Below are positions 1 through 7,923 of a DNA stretch of 64,000 nucleotides, in pieces. The position numbers were made by a program, and so were the translations under genes. The notes below the pieces were generated by a model. That model was given only the letters and a program-made list of their open reading frames with translations, was not told where the DNA came from and made no database searches. The DNA is taken from assembly GCF_006442975.2 (NCBI RefSeq), contig NZ_CP083955.1:310001-374000 (forward strand), in the 5' to 3' direction. Each line of letters opens with the position of its first letter. The stretch's first letter is position 1. The stretch is from Mesorhizobium sp. B2-1-1 (lineage in GTDB: Bacteria > Pseudomonadota > Alphaproteobacteria > Rhizobiales > Rhizobiaceae).

Positions 1-36
1 CGGTCGGTTGGGCGAGATCAACGGAGATAATATGAG

Positions 37-918
37 ATGTTTTACACCGACAAGAAATTGCAATTCCCTGTGCGCGTGGAAACGCCCAGCCCGATCTTTG
101 CTCGTGCTTTGCAGCAGGCGATCGGTGGCGTCGAAGGCGAGATACGAGTTGCGCTGCAGTACTTCTTCCAGGCCTGGGGCGCGCGCGGCCCAAGCAAGTA
201 TCGGGACCTGCTGCTGAACACCGCCACTGAGGAACTCGCCCACATCGAGATGCTCGCGACGGCCGTGGCGTTGAATCTGGAAGGGGCGCCGCTGTCTTTG
301 CAAGAAGACATTTCAGCCGATACGATCGGCGGCTCCGTGTTGAACGGCATGAACTTCCGCCACATCCTTTCCACCGGACTCGCGGCATTGCCGGAAAATT
401 CAAACGGCGTGCCCTTCAATGCTTCACACGTCTACGCCAGCGGCAATCTCGCCGCCGACATGATCGCCAATGTCACGGCGGAAAGCAGTGGCAGAGTGCT
501 TGCCACACGCCTCTACAATATGACCGACGATCCCGGCATGAAGGAGATGCTGTCGTTCCTGATCGCCCGCGACACGATGCACCAGCAGCAATGGTTAGCA
601 GCCATCGAGGACATGGGCGGGCTCGCGGCTTCACTGCCGGTTCCCAATTCCTTCCCCCAGGAACAGGAACTTCGCGACGTCAGCTATGCTTTCGTCAACT
701 GTTTCGTCGACGGCGTGCCGCCGCCCGAGGGCCGTTGGTCGAGCGGCAAATCCATTGACGGCAACGGAGAGTTCACGACGGTCGCGGGCGAGCCGATGGG
801 TGAGGAACCCATGCTTGGCTCCCCCCGCGTGGACAGCGGAGCACAGAGCGAACAGATCGGTTCTACCCGGGGCTCCAGTCGCGCCAGGGGGTCAGACGGT
901 AACGGCGCTCGCGGCTAG
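37..918 (+). CDS. Manganese catalase
   Basis: A non-haem di-manganese catalase that breaks down hydrogen peroxide in the cytoplasm. The protein is 293 aa, the usual length of the family. The ligand set of the four-helix ferritin-like core is visible: E35 in VEGEIRVALQYFFQAW, E66 and H69 in EELAHIEM, E149 in NVTAESSG and H182 in ARDTMHQQQW. The start follows CGGAG about ten bases upstream. The last ~25 residues are a low-complexity Ser/Arg/Gly tail and may be run-on sequence. It is the first gene of a stress island, but its own promoter lies outside the window. The family assignment is firm; activity is inferred from intact ligands. Confidence 0.93.
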   Translation: MFYTDKKLQFPVRVETPSPIFARALQQAIGGVEGEIRVALQYFFQAWGARGPSKYRDLLLNTATEELAHIEMLATAVALNLEGAPLSLQEDISADTIGGSVLNGMNFRHILSTGLAALPENSNGVPFNASHVYASGNLAADMIANVTAESSGRVLATRLYNMTDDPGMKEMLSFLIARDTMHQQQWLAAIEDMGGLAASLPVPNSFPQEQELRDVSYAFVNCFVDGVPPPEGRWSSGKSIDGNGEFTTVAGEPMGEEPMLGSPRVDSGAQSEQIGSTRGSSRARGSDGNGARG

Positions 919-1087
919 TGTCATTCTCCAGCTTAGGCTGATGGCAACGCTTTCTCCCTCCAATCGTCGGAAAGCACCTATGGCGTCGCGCCTTCTGTTC
1001 AGGGTGAGAAGCCGTGTTGGTTCCCGAACTCACCACCTGGCCAAAGGACCTGCTGCCCATCAGTGGCCAGCGAAGCTCTTGTCACCG

Positions 1088-1567
1088 TCAATCGAACAAA
1101 ACGATGAGGGGACGCGTGATCATGAGCCAGAAGATGGCGAGCACGGCGGCGAAGGCAGGAAAACCGAAGACAAACCACAACCGAAACAGCTTGTTGTACC
1201 GCTCCGGCGGCGGGTCGCCAGATGTGGCGGCGCGCGTCGCCAGATTGCGCATCTCCATCTGCATCCAAACGACCGGCAGCCAGAACAGGCCGGTCACGAC
1301 ATAGAGCACAATCGACAGCACGATCCATCCTTCCCTCAATGAATAGCCAGCCTGCCAGGCGAGGGCCACGCCGGTGATCGGCTGCGCGACGACGGCAGTC
1401 GCGGTAAAGAGGAAATCAGCGACAACCACGATGTGGGCAACTGCCGCGATTGTTGCGGCATTGCCGGTCCGGTGAGCGAGAAGCATGAAGAAGGCAATCC
1501 CCGCCCCTGTCCCAAGCAGCACGGCTGCGCCGATGACGTGCAGATATTTGACCACGAAATAAAGCAT
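1088..1567 (-). CDS. DUF2269 integral membrane protein
   Basis: A 159-aa membrane protein with four hydrophobic segments, starting MLYFVVKYLHVIGAA and matching the DUF2269 family, whose biochemical role is unknown. The family often sits beside SDR/DoxX genes, as here. The ATG at 1567 overlaps the TGA of the upstream DoxX-like gene by one base (TGATG), so translation is probably coupled. The longer reading frame upstream of this ATG is just the neighbour read in another frame. It is the last gene of a minus-strand operon whose likely promoter is the EcfG-type site at 3792-3816. Confidence 0.8.
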   Translation of the reverse strand: MLYFVVKYLHVIGAAVLLGTGAGIAFFMLLAHRTGNAATIAAVAHIVVVADFLFTATAVVAQPITGVALAWQAGYSLREGWIVLSIVLYVVTGLFWLPVVWMQMEMRNLATRAATSGDPPPERYNKLFRLWFVFGFPAFAAVLAIFWLMITRPLIVLFD

Positions 1568-2070
1568 CAGCGCTCGTCCAAGATCGCCAGCGCAACGAAG
1601 TGCAAGGCGAGGATCGGCAGGATTTTCATCAGCGGGCCGAGTGGCTCGTTCCAGAGATCCGGGCGCAGGATGGTGCCGGCGATGGCGTAGGACAGCGAGA
1701 TCGCGATCGCACCCCAAAGACCCGGGCGGCTTGTCGGCCGGAACGCGATCAGAGCGCCGACAGCCGCGTCGGCGATTGCACCGGCCACGACCGCGGCCTC
1801 GGCGTGGGGCGCCACCGCAGTGCCGATCAGCAGTTCGACGCCATTACGCCAGCCTGTCGTGAGCGAGATGATGCCGGTCATGATCCAGAAGAATGGCAGC
1901 ACAACGAAGATCGCGGGCTTGATGAGATAGAGCCCGGCAAACCATCGCTCCTGGACCGTTGCCGGATCGGCCGCAAGTGCTGATGCGAGGCTTGCCGGGT
2001 GAATGCCTGTCGTCACAATCCAGGGCTGCGGATCACCGACAGCGCCTCGCGTGATTTCTTTTTTGCGCAT
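1567..2070 (-). CDS. DoxX-like membrane half of a split SDR-DoxX protein
   Basis: A 167-aa product starting MRKKEITRGAVGDPQPW with four hydrophobic segments. It corresponds to the C-terminal DoxX-like membrane domain that is normally fused behind the NAD(P)-binding domain of the upstream gene. The two frames overlap at 2033-2070 and are offset by one base at a run of six A (coding strand, 2059-2064). Removing one A gives an unbroken reading (RSNAQKEITRGAVGD) that joins both halves. So this is either the broken C-terminal half of one gene or, if the internal ATG at 2070 is used, an independent membrane subunit. I favour a frameshifted fusion. Confidence 0.7.
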   Translation of the reverse strand: MRKKEITRGAVGDPQPWIVTTGIHPASLASALAADPATVQERWFAGLYLIKPAIFVVLPFFWIMTGIISLTTGWRNGVELLIGTAVAPHAEAAVVAGAIADAAVGALIAFRPTSRPGLWGAIAISLSYAIAGTILRPDLWNEPLGPLMKILPILALHFVALAILDER

Positions 2071-2851
2071 TGCTGCGGATCGGCGGTCGCCAGCCGAGCC
2101 ATCCAGCCAGATCGCCCAGACGATAGAGGCCTCTCGCCACCCAGCCGGGCAAGGTGAATATGGCTGCCTTCTTCCATCCAAACCACTGGCGGTAACGACT
2201 GACGAGCTCTGTCATGGTGAGCGCCTCCGGCCCCGCAAGCTCCAGCGTCAAGCGAGAAGGACTCGTGGGCAGGAGGAAGAAAAGAACGGTGGAGACAATG
2301 TCATCGAGCTGAACGACTTGCAGGCGACCGGTATTGGGCATGGCCGGCAACAATGGCAGCGCGGCCAGCCCACGCAACAATGCGCTTGCGCCAAAGACGC
2401 CGCGCCGCGCCACCGAGGGACGCAGGATCACCCAGCCGACATCGAGCGCCATCAATACCTTGTCGCCGGCCAGCTTGCTGGCGGAGAAGGCGGACAGCTG
2501 ATCGCGGTCGACACCGATCGCCGAGAAATGGATGACCGTCTTGATGCCGGCCCGTTCGCAGGTCCTGAAGAGAGCGGAAGCGGCGATGGCATGGACCTCC
2601 TGAACCTTTTCCCGCGCGTTGTCCTGCAGAACGCCGGCGCAGTTGACGACGGCATCGACGCCTGAAAGAGGCGAACTCCAGTCCTCCGGTCGGACCGCCT
2701 CCGTCATGTCCAAAATGACGTCCGAACTTTTCGAAGAGCCGGCAGGTCGGGAGCGGCGGAGCACGCGCCGTACTTCGTGTCCCTCCGCCTCCAGGCGCGC
2801 GCATAGTGAGGCGCCTATCAAACCTGTAGCGCCGGTGACGAGGATCTTCAT
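2033..2851 (-). CDS. NAD(P)-binding SDR/epimerase-like half of a split SDR-DoxX protein
   Basis: Atypical SDR with an N-terminal Rossmann fold (MKILVTGATGLIGASL, GxxGxxG dinucleotide site) and a HFSAIGVDRDQ segment typical of NAD(P)H-binding quinone-oxidoreductase-like proteins. The reading frame runs off into a basic, unrelated tail (about 12 residues) after LGWRPPIRSNAQ, exactly where a poly-A run shifts the frame. In homologues the chain continues into the DoxX-like domain encoded just downstream. The ATG at 2851 overlaps the TGA of the upstream Rieske-like gene (ATGA). The substrate is unknown. A role as a membrane-tethered redox or sugar-nucleotide enzyme is inference. Confidence 0.75.
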   Translation of the reverse strand: MKILVTGATGLIGASLCARLEAEGHEVRRVLRRSRPAGSSKSSDVILDMTEAVRPEDWSSPLSGVDAVVNCAGVLQDNAREKVQEVHAIAASALFRTCERAGIKTVIHFSAIGVDRDQLSAFSASKLAGDKVLMALDVGWVILRPSVARRGVFGASALLRGLAALPLLPAMPNTGRLQVVQLDDIVSTVLFFLLPTSPSRLTLELAGPEALTMTELVSRYRQWFGWKKAAIFTLPGWVARGLYRLGDLAGWLGWRPPIRSNAQKRNHARRCR

Positions 2852-3192
2852 CCCGTGAGCCCGGCCTGCGGCGTCGCTCGAGCCGCCGGCGGCCTGTTTG
2901 CCGGCAGCACGCCTTGTTCGTCGAATCCCCATCTGTGGCAGGACCAGTACCATATCCGGTCGACCGGGTTCCAACCGTCGATGCAGCCGGCACTCGAACC
3001 GTCTGCCGCCTCGCTGATAGCGAGTTGCTCGCCATCATGGTTGATCACCCGGCCGTCGCCTGGGTCGATCTCATCGATCTCAACAGCTTTGGTGCGACGT
3101 TCGAACAGGAGCTGTCTTTTGCTCGACGCCGGTTCCGCGGACATAGGCGCGGCCGATGCTTGGTCAAGCGGCATGGGTTGCCGGACATCCAT
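2848..3192 (-). CDS. Degenerate Rieske-like protein without cluster ligands
   Basis: A 114-aa protein preceded by a good AGGAGG site. Residues 60-95 follow the Rieske pattern (AGCIDGWNPVDRIW, then SCHRWGFDEQG) as found at the C-terminus of FAD-dependent oxidoreductases. In the family, box I is C-T-H-x-G-C and box II is C-P-C-H-G. Here box I reads SSAGC and box II reads YWSCH, so three of the four [2Fe-2S] ligands are missing. The stop overlaps the start of the SDR gene (ATGA), which argues that it is translated as part of the operon. It could be a decayed remnant or a fold reused without the cluster. Confidence 0.5.
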   Translation of the reverse strand: MDVRQPMPLDQASAAPMSAEPASSKRQLLFERRTKAVEIDEIDPGDGRVINHDGEQLAISEAADGSSAGCIDGWNPVDRIWYWSCHRWGFDEQGVLPANRPPAARATPQAGLTG

Positions 3193-3226
3193 GACGGACC
3201 TCCTCGGCGTGATCCAGTGCGGATAT

Positions 3227-3748
3227 CTAGGCCGCCTTTTGCATCGCTCTCTCGTTCACACCGGCCTCCCCGAGTTGCGTCAGTGCTTCATCGGTCGCCT
3301 TCTCCTCCTTGAGCGACTGTTCAAGCAGCGGAACGGCCTTTTTCAGCCCAAGCAAACCGGCCCAGGTGATCAGCGTTCCATATCGGGCGATCGATCTCAT
3401 AATGCTCGACGGCTTGCGCGGCGGCCACGAGCCCGGCATCCAGGGCTGGAGCCTGTTGAAAGTCCTCCAGGATCTCCTGCCCTTCTTCTATGATGCCGTC
3501 GATTGCCGGGCAGGTCTTTCCCTGTGCCCGCTTGCCGAAGATCTCGAACACCTGCTGCAGGCGCTCGATCTGGCCTTCCGTCTCACCTCGATGCTTCTCA
3601 AAGGCAGCAATCACCTTTTCGGATTCAGCTCCCTTCGCCATCTTCTTCAAGGCGGAAGGATTTTGCGCTCGGCGTAGTAGATATCCTTCAAGCCGTCGTG
3701 GAAGAGATCCTCAAGTCCCTTTGTCTGCGAAGCTTTCTTGGTTGCCAT
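3227..3748 (-). pseudogene. DUF892 (YciE-like) ferritin-fold gene, two frameshifts
   Basis: The three reading frames join into one DUF892 protein: MATKKASQTKGLEDLFHDG at the N-terminus, a middle helical section (AKGAESEKVIAAFEKHRGE) and the C-terminus (ARYGTLITWAGLLGLKKA). DUF892 proteins are ferritin-like stress proteins often encoded beside Mn catalases. The first lesion is the loss of one base near 3651-3660 (ERKIL to SALKKMAKG). The second is a 4-bp insertion that duplicates GATC at 3389-3396; without it the reading HYEIARYGTL is restored. The ATG at 3748 has AGGAG upstream and an EcfG-type promoter at 3792-3816. As given, no full-length product is possible. Confidence 0.85.
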
Positions 3749-3791
3749 CCTCATCTCCTGCTTGAAAGCGCGCCGGGCGGCACCCCGTTCA

Positions 3792-3816
3792 AACGAGGCG
3801 GCTCCTTGTTTGTTCC
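3792..3816 (-). promoter_or_regulatory. EcfG-type general stress promoter (perfect match)
   Basis: On the minus strand this reads GGAAC, 16 bases, CGTT, exactly the consensus for the alphaproteobacterial sigma factor EcfG. The GTT end lies about 44 bases before the DUF892 start at 3748, so it probably drives the minus-strand DUF892, Rieske-like, SDR, DoxX and DUF2269 operon. Confidence 0.75.
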
Positions 3817-4012
3817 GCCGTTTTTCCCCAGCAGACGCCGGCACCCCGTCGGTTGCGAATAAGCGGCATCGACGGCAGTGCCTGAATGCGCACACAATAG
3901 GTGTTGTCTCGCCAATGCCGCATTGAGGCTCTTACGGCGCCAATGGGGGGCACCAGGATGCCGGGGAAGCGACGAATATCCCCGCGAGGGCTGCGCCACG
4001 CGCCATCCTGTA

Positions 4013-4071
4013 CGACTGAACGACTGAACGACTGAACGACTGAACGACTGAACGACTGAACGACTGAACGA
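4013..4071. repeat. 8-bp tandem repeat, seven copies of CGACTGAA
   Basis: Seven perfect head-to-tail copies of CGACTGAA (4013-4068) followed by a partial CGA. It lies just downstream of the flavoprotein gene that ends at 4084, outside any credible gene. A unit of eight bases is not a multiple of three. The copies are identical, so the array is either recent or prone to slipping. Confidence 0.9.
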
Positions 4072-4083
4072 GGGCGGACCTGT

Positions 4084-5001
4084 TCACTCGTTTTGCGCAA
4101 GATAGCTGTGCATATCGGTTGCGGCGATCGCCGCGTGTCCGAAGGCGACCGCGACCTGGTTGATTTCGTCAACCACATCGCCTGCGGCGTAGAGGCCCGC
4201 AATTGCGGTTCGCTGGCGCGAATCCACGACAAGATTGCCGATTTCGTCACATTCCGCGCCGAGGTTGGTGGCCAGCTTCGATCGCATCGTGCAGCCCAAT
4301 GCGGGATAGATGGTATCGAAAGACAGCGTGTTTCCGGCAACGAGCCTGATGGTCGCCTGATGGCCGGCAGAGCGGATCGAGCCCGGGAGGCACGCGTGCA
4401 CCTTGATTCCAGCCTTTTTGAGCAAGGCGTCGGCGGCGGGGTCGAATCGAGTTGTCGTCTCGACCAACATGGTGACGTCACTTGTGTAGCTTCGCATAAA
4501 CAACGCCATCTTCATTGCGTGATCTGCCGGGCCCATCACCGCAACCCGTCCGTCGATGACCTCGTAGGCGTCACAGATCGGACACAGCCGCAACGTGCCG
4601 GCCTTGATCATATCGGCGGCGTCGGGCGTGTCTGGAAGCGTATCGACAATACCGGTGGCCATGAGCACCGCGCGAGCCCGAATGGGAACCGATGCCGTGG
4701 CGATGAAATCGGTCCCACCCCGCTTAATGTCGTGGATCGTATCGTCCACGAGATCGACTCCGCTCAGCAGTGCCTGCTGCCGCAGACGATCAAGCAGCTC
4801 AACACCGGCAATACCGTCAGGAAACCCGGGACAGTTGTGGGTTACCGGTATCCACTTTGCGCGGCTTTGGCCGGCATCCACAAGGACGATCCGGCGCCGA
4901 AAACGCCCCAGGTAGGTCGCGGCGGTCAGGCCGGCCGGTCCGCCGCCGATGACCAGGCAGTCGTATGATTCGCCAGGACGGATTTCATCGTCTGAAACCA
5001 C
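4084..5001 (-). CDS. Thioredoxin-reductase-like NAD(P)/FAD oxidoreductase
   Basis: A 305-aa flavoprotein with the two-dinucleotide-fold layout of thioredoxin reductases: FAD site [18 protein letters not shown] at residues 17-34, redox-active C140-x-x-C143 (CPICDAYEV), a central NAD(P) domain, and the C-terminal FAD signature [18 protein letters not shown]. It lacks a thioredoxin partner nearby. Single-copy relatives in rhizobia are annotated as thioredoxin-reductase-like or pyridine nucleotide-disulphide oxidoreductases. The reaction is probably NAD(P)H-dependent disulphide reduction, but the partner is unknown. The gene is intact, unlike many neighbours. Confidence 0.88.
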   Translation of the reverse strand: MVSDDEIRPGESYDCLVIGGGPAGLTAATYLGRFRRRIVLVDAGQSRAKWIPVTHNCPGFPDGIAGVELLDRLRQQALLSGVDLVDDTIHDIKRGGTDFIATASVPIRARAVLMATGIVDTLPDTPDAADMIKAGTLRLCPICDAYEVIDGRVAVMGPADHAMKMALFMRSYTSDVTMLVETTTRFDPAADALLKKAGIKVHACLPGSIRSAGHQATIRLVAGNTLSFDTIYPALGCTMRSKLATNLGAECDEIGNLVVDSRQRTAIAGLYAAGDVVDEINQVAVAFGHAAIAATDMHSYLAQNE

Positions 5002-5084
5002 AAGAGAACTCCCGACATGAGCGCGTCATTCCTGGCTGCCACCGCTGAGCGCCTCGTAAACCTCAGAACGCAACCAAACGAAGA

Positions 5085-5396
5085 TCATCGCTCAGTCCTT
5101 GAGGCAGCGGGATCCAGCACGTCCGCGACCGCGTCCTTCTTCGCGCGAGGAAGGAGCGTCATCAGAAGAATGAATGCCGAGAGAACGAGACAGGCGGCGT
5201 TTGTGATGATGATCGGCCACTCGCCTTTCATGGACCCGAAGATGAGCCAGAGGGCGAACCCTGCTGCCGTAATCGCATACATAGGCGCGGAGATACTGCC
5301 CGTGTCTCGCGTCTTTATGATCTTCCAGGCTTGCGGCGTAAAGCTCACCATCGAACATAGTGCCGCGAGATAGCCGACCAGTGTCTCAGTTTCCAT
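5085..5396 (-). CDS. SemiSWEET (MtN3/PQ-loop) transporter
   Basis: A 103-aa membrane protein with three hydrophobic helices and the PQ-loop signature SFTPQAWKIIKTRDTGSIS after helix 1, the hallmark of bacterial SemiSWEETs. These dimerise to form sugar facilitators in the inner membrane. I chose the ATG at 5396 (METETLVGYLAAL) over an upstream in-frame ATG because the protein then begins at helix 1. The substrate is not predictable from sequence. It lies in the minus-strand run between the flavoprotein and the DUF3618 gene. Confidence 0.85.
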   Translation of the reverse strand: METETLVGYLAALCSMVSFTPQAWKIIKTRDTGSISAPMYAITAAGFALWLIFGSMKGEWPIIITNAACLVLSAFILLMTLLPRAKKDAVADVLDPAASRTER

Positions 5397-5482
5397 GCAA
5401 TCAAACCGTCGGCGCGCGGTTTTGTTCACGACGGGTGTCTCTAAGTTCAATTTGACCGCTGCCCTGGCACCCTGCAGATGGC

Positions 5483-6400
5483 TTAGGGCTTGGCCGTGGA
5501 GGACTGATCCGATTCGGGAAGTCGATCTCGAACCGCCTTTTCGGTAGTTTTTGCGGTGGCCTTGACGACCTCACCGACCTTACCGGCTAACGTGTCGGCG
5601 GTGCCGCTCGAGCCCTGCCGGTCCGCCTCGCTCTTGACTGTCTCGTAAGCTTCGGCAGCGATCTCTTTCGCTTGCTCCACGCCGTCCTCTAAAGCACTGT
5701 TGGCGCTGCCAAGTAGTTTGTCGCGGTAGCCGCCGAGTTGCTCGTCTTCCATGGTTGTGCGAGGCAGAAGCACGCCTATAGCCGTACCCGCCGCCAGGCC
5801 GAGGACGGCAAGTGCCAGTGGTTCGCGCTCAAATAGTTCCTGCGCGGTTCGACTCGCCTGCACAGCCATATCACTCGCACTGGAGCCAAGCTGCCCCACG
5901 GTGTTTACAACCTTATCCTTGGTCTCGCCAGCCGCAGTTGCGGCCGCTTCGCTTGCATTGCTCGCAATCGAGCCAGCGGTCGCGCCGGCATCCGAGAGCA
6001 TCTCTGCGACCGCCGATGGTCCACCATTGGGGATCTCTTGTCCGGAACTCGGCCCTTCCGCAGCCCCCGTCACATCGCTGACCCCGAACGTCCCCCCATC
6101 CGTGTCGGCCTGATTGTTGACAGCCTGGGTTGCAGGAGAGCCACCCGCCGAAGCACCGCTGCCAAGCATCAGCCAAGCCAGGCCGGTCCCAACCAGCATC
6201 AGGGCCAAAGGGTTGTCGCTGACTTGGGTCTGGAATCTGCTGAGGGCGGCGGTCCCTGCGCCGCCAGAAAACAACCCGGTGAATTCGTCGATCAACTGAC
6301 CGGGTGTCATTTTGCTGCGGATGGATTCGGCGGTATCGACGACCGCTGCGCGGGCAATCTCGGCTTCGCGTTCGAGTTCGGCTGCCGATTTCTCGCTCAT
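5483..6400 (-). CDS. DUF3618 domain protein with long Ala-rich tail
   Basis: A 305-aa protein. The N-terminal ~45 residues (LEREAEIARAAVVDTAESIRSKMTPGQLIDEF) match DUF3618. A hydrophobic segment (NPLALMLVGTGLAWLMLGSG) follows near residues 65-85, and a second (PLALAVLGLAAGTAIGVLLP) near 195-215. The rest is an Ala/Ser/Glu-rich, probably helical and extended region. DUF3618 genes usually travel with phage-holin-superfamily genes in stress-related envelope operons. The ATG at 6400 overlaps the TGA of the holin-family gene (ATGA). The function is unknown; an inner-membrane-anchored structural role is inference. Confidence 0.85.
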   Translation of the reverse strand: MSEKSAAELEREAEIARAAVVDTAESIRSKMTPGQLIDEFTGLFSGGAGTAALSRFQTQVSDNPLALMLVGTGLAWLMLGSGASAGGSPATQAVNNQADTDGGTFGVSDVTGAAEGPSSGQEIPNGGPSAVAEMLSDAGATAGSIASNASEAAATAAGETKDKVVNTVGQLGSSASDMAVQASRTAQELFEREPLALAVLGLAAGTAIGVLLPRTTMEDEQLGGYRDKLLGSANSALEDGVEQAKEIAAEAYETVKSEADRQGSSGTADTLAGKVGEVVKATAKTTEKAVRDRLPESDQSSTAKP

Positions 6401-6792
6401 CTCATTTGTCCTTTGATCACACGCGCATCGCTGTTGAGTTGTTCTTGTGTGCGGTCAGGAGCCAATCCGGAAGGCGCAATGCCGGCCATTCCCGTGCGAA
6501 GGAGAATCACCCCCAGGATCGCCACGACGACACCGACGAGCAGCGAGGCCCACCCGGCCCCCAGACCCGCCTTAGCCAAAGCGATCACGAGCGCTTGGAG
6601 CAGTACCACCAGCGATGCCAGCAAGCACACGGCACCGCCTACGACTTCGACCACGCCGTGCCCGGCTTTGCTGACGTTTTCGGATATTTCGGCCCGCAGA
6701 AGCCTTGTTTCGGTCTGTAGCAGGGTCGTCACTTGCTGTGTAAGGTCGCTCACAAGGCTCGCGAGACTGCGGCCGTCCTGATCGTTGTTCAT
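6397..6792 (-). CDS. Phage holin family (superfamily III) membrane protein
   Basis: A 131-aa protein with an amphipathic N-terminal helix (SLASLVSDLTQQVTTLLQTE) and two adjacent transmembrane segments (about residues 45-70 and 75-100). This matches the putative actinobacterial-type holin-X / holin superfamily III proteins (YqjE-like). Outside phages these are envelope proteins of stress operons, not lysis proteins. It sits between the anchor-like gene at 6834-7409 and the DUF3618 gene and overlaps the latter, which supports one operon. Confidence 0.85.
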   Translation of the reverse strand: MNNDQDGRSLASLVSDLTQQVTTLLQTETRLLRAEISENVSKAGHGVVEVVGGAVCLLASLVVLLQALVIALAKAGLGAGWASLLVGVVVAILGVILLRTGMAGIAPSGLAPDRTQEQLNSDARVIKGQMR

Positions 6793-6833
6793 CGGTCATG
6801 CTCCGTGCTCGGCCAAGAAAGTGGCTGCATTCG

Positions 6834-7409
6834 TTATGACGTGAGGTCGTCCCGTGGAGAGCTGCCTGTGGTCTTCGGGCGCGTTACAGTCTTTGGGGCG
6901 CCACTGCTTTTCAGCCGACCGTCCGCTTCGCTCGAATCAGCGGGTTGCGAGCTTTTGATGAAGCGTCCCAGAGCCAAACCGGCGAAAACCGACCCGGCGA
7001 TAAGCACTCCAGAGTTTTCGCGCCCGAAGGACCTGACCTCGCCTAAGACTTGTTCGACTGGTTTGTCCCGCAAAGAGGACGAGAGGCGCTCCAGCCCGCC
7101 AGCGGCAGTAAGCACGAACTTCGAAACGGTGGCTTGATCGCTGTTGGCCAGATGCTCACTTGCTGCCCGCAACGCGCCCCCAAAAGCGGCTAAGCTCGCG
7201 CTCATGTCGCGCTGCGTTTCCTGCGCCTTCCCTGACAAAGCCTCCTGCGCTTCCGACGCGTACTCGCCAGCTTTGCTGACGACTTCGTCACTGGCGTCGT
7301 GAATCAACCGGGTGGCATTTTGGGTTTCTTCCTGGAGCCGGTCGGAGAGCTCGCTCTTTGCCGTATCGAAATCGGATGCTGGACGTCCTGGATCGCCTTC
7401 GCGTTGCAT
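6834..7409 (-). CDS. Helical membrane-anchored stress protein (YqjD/ElaB-like layout)
   Basis: A 191-aa protein from an ATG at 7409 with AGGAG upstream. It has a long charged helical region (residues 10-110, Glu/Ala/Gln-rich), then a single C-terminal hydrophobic segment (SGVLIAGSVFAGLALGRFI, residues ~145-165) and a short polar tail. This resembles YqjD/ElaB-type ribosome-associated tail-anchored proteins in layout only; I cannot claim homology. The context (24-aa membrane peptide, holin family, DUF3618) mirrors yqjD-yqjE-like operons. The likely promoter is the EcfG-type site at 7523-7547. Confidence 0.75.
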   Translation of the reverse strand: MQREGDPGRPASDFDTAKSELSDRLQEETQNATRLIHDASDEVVSKAGEYASEAQEALSGKAQETQRDMSASLAAFGGALRAASEHLANSDQATVSKFVLTAAGGLERLSSSLRDKPVEQVLGEVRSFGRENSGVLIAGSVFAGLALGRFIKSSQPADSSEADGRLKSSGAPKTVTRPKTTGSSPRDDLTS

Positions 7410-7417
7410 AATGGCTC

Positions 7418-7492
7418 CTAGTGAAAACCGAGGAAGGAGAGAATTGCCAGCACGACGACAACGAGACCTATGAGATAAATGACGCTGTTCAC
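7418..7492 (-). CDS. 24-aa membrane peptide
   Basis: From a GTG at 7492 the frame reads VNSVIYLIGLVVVVLAILSF plus LGFH and stops at 7418, a single hydrophobic helix. Similar tiny NSVIYLxGLVVVVLA peptides are familiar as hypothetical proteins in rhizobia. The frame stays open further upstream, so a longer product starting MEHRAVQ is possible. The EcfG-type promoter at 7523-7547 would start a transcript about 25 bases before the GTG, which supports the short form. It would be the first gene of the envelope operon. Confidence 0.5.
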   Translation of the reverse strand: MNSVIYLIGLVVVVLAILSFLGFH

Positions 7493-7522
7493 GGCCTGAT
7501 TTCTCCATTTTCGTCGAAAGCA

Positions 7523-7547
7523 AACACGCTGAACCGCGCGATGTTCC
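7523..7547 (-). promoter_or_regulatory. EcfG-type promoter, near-consensus
   Basis: On the minus strand: GGAAC, 16 bases, TGTT (consensus CGTT), with GTT at the same 17-base spacing as the perfect sites. It lies about 30 bases before the 24-aa peptide and the DUF3618/holin operon. Confidence 0.6.
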
Positions 7548-7811
7548 ATCAGCCAAAACTTTTTTAGCTCCCTTAGATTTAAAGACCCCCTGCGTGGGTT
7601 GATCGTGCGAGTTGAACGCGAGCACGTCGCCATGTTTGGAGCCCAAGGGTTACTCGTCACCGGTGCTCTTTTGGCTATCCAGTCTGTGGAAACGGCTGGC
7701 AAGACTAACGCCTCCCCCGGCTGTCATTCGACCTTCCGCGGGCTCAATCTCGAGGAGCCCTAGGCCGAGCTAAGCCCGTAGCCTCGTTCGAAGGTCAGGC
7801 GATCAGGCGCC

Positions 7812-7836
7812 GGAACAACCTTGTGGCGTCTCAGTT
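7812..7836 (+). promoter_or_regulatory. EcfG-type promoter, near-consensus
   Basis: GGAAC, 16 bases, AGTT. It precedes the alpha/beta hydrolase pseudogene. The predicted transcript start (~7843) lies after the ATG at 7840 and so favours the TTG start at 7924. Confidence 0.55.
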
Positions 7837-7923
7837 CGGATGGCGAAAACGGTGAGCCTTTTGGGTGCGACGTCCCAGCGGCGATTCGCCAGTCGCCGCA
7901 ACCTACGCAAGGAGCACGGCAGC

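Noticed and set aside
4013..4071. Possible CRISPR array
   Set aside because: The unit is only 8 bp with no spacers; it is a simple tandem repeat.
6397..6792. Phage lysis holin implying a prophage
   Set aside because: The neighbours are DUF3618 and anchor proteins, not phage genes; this superfamily is common in bacterial envelope operons.
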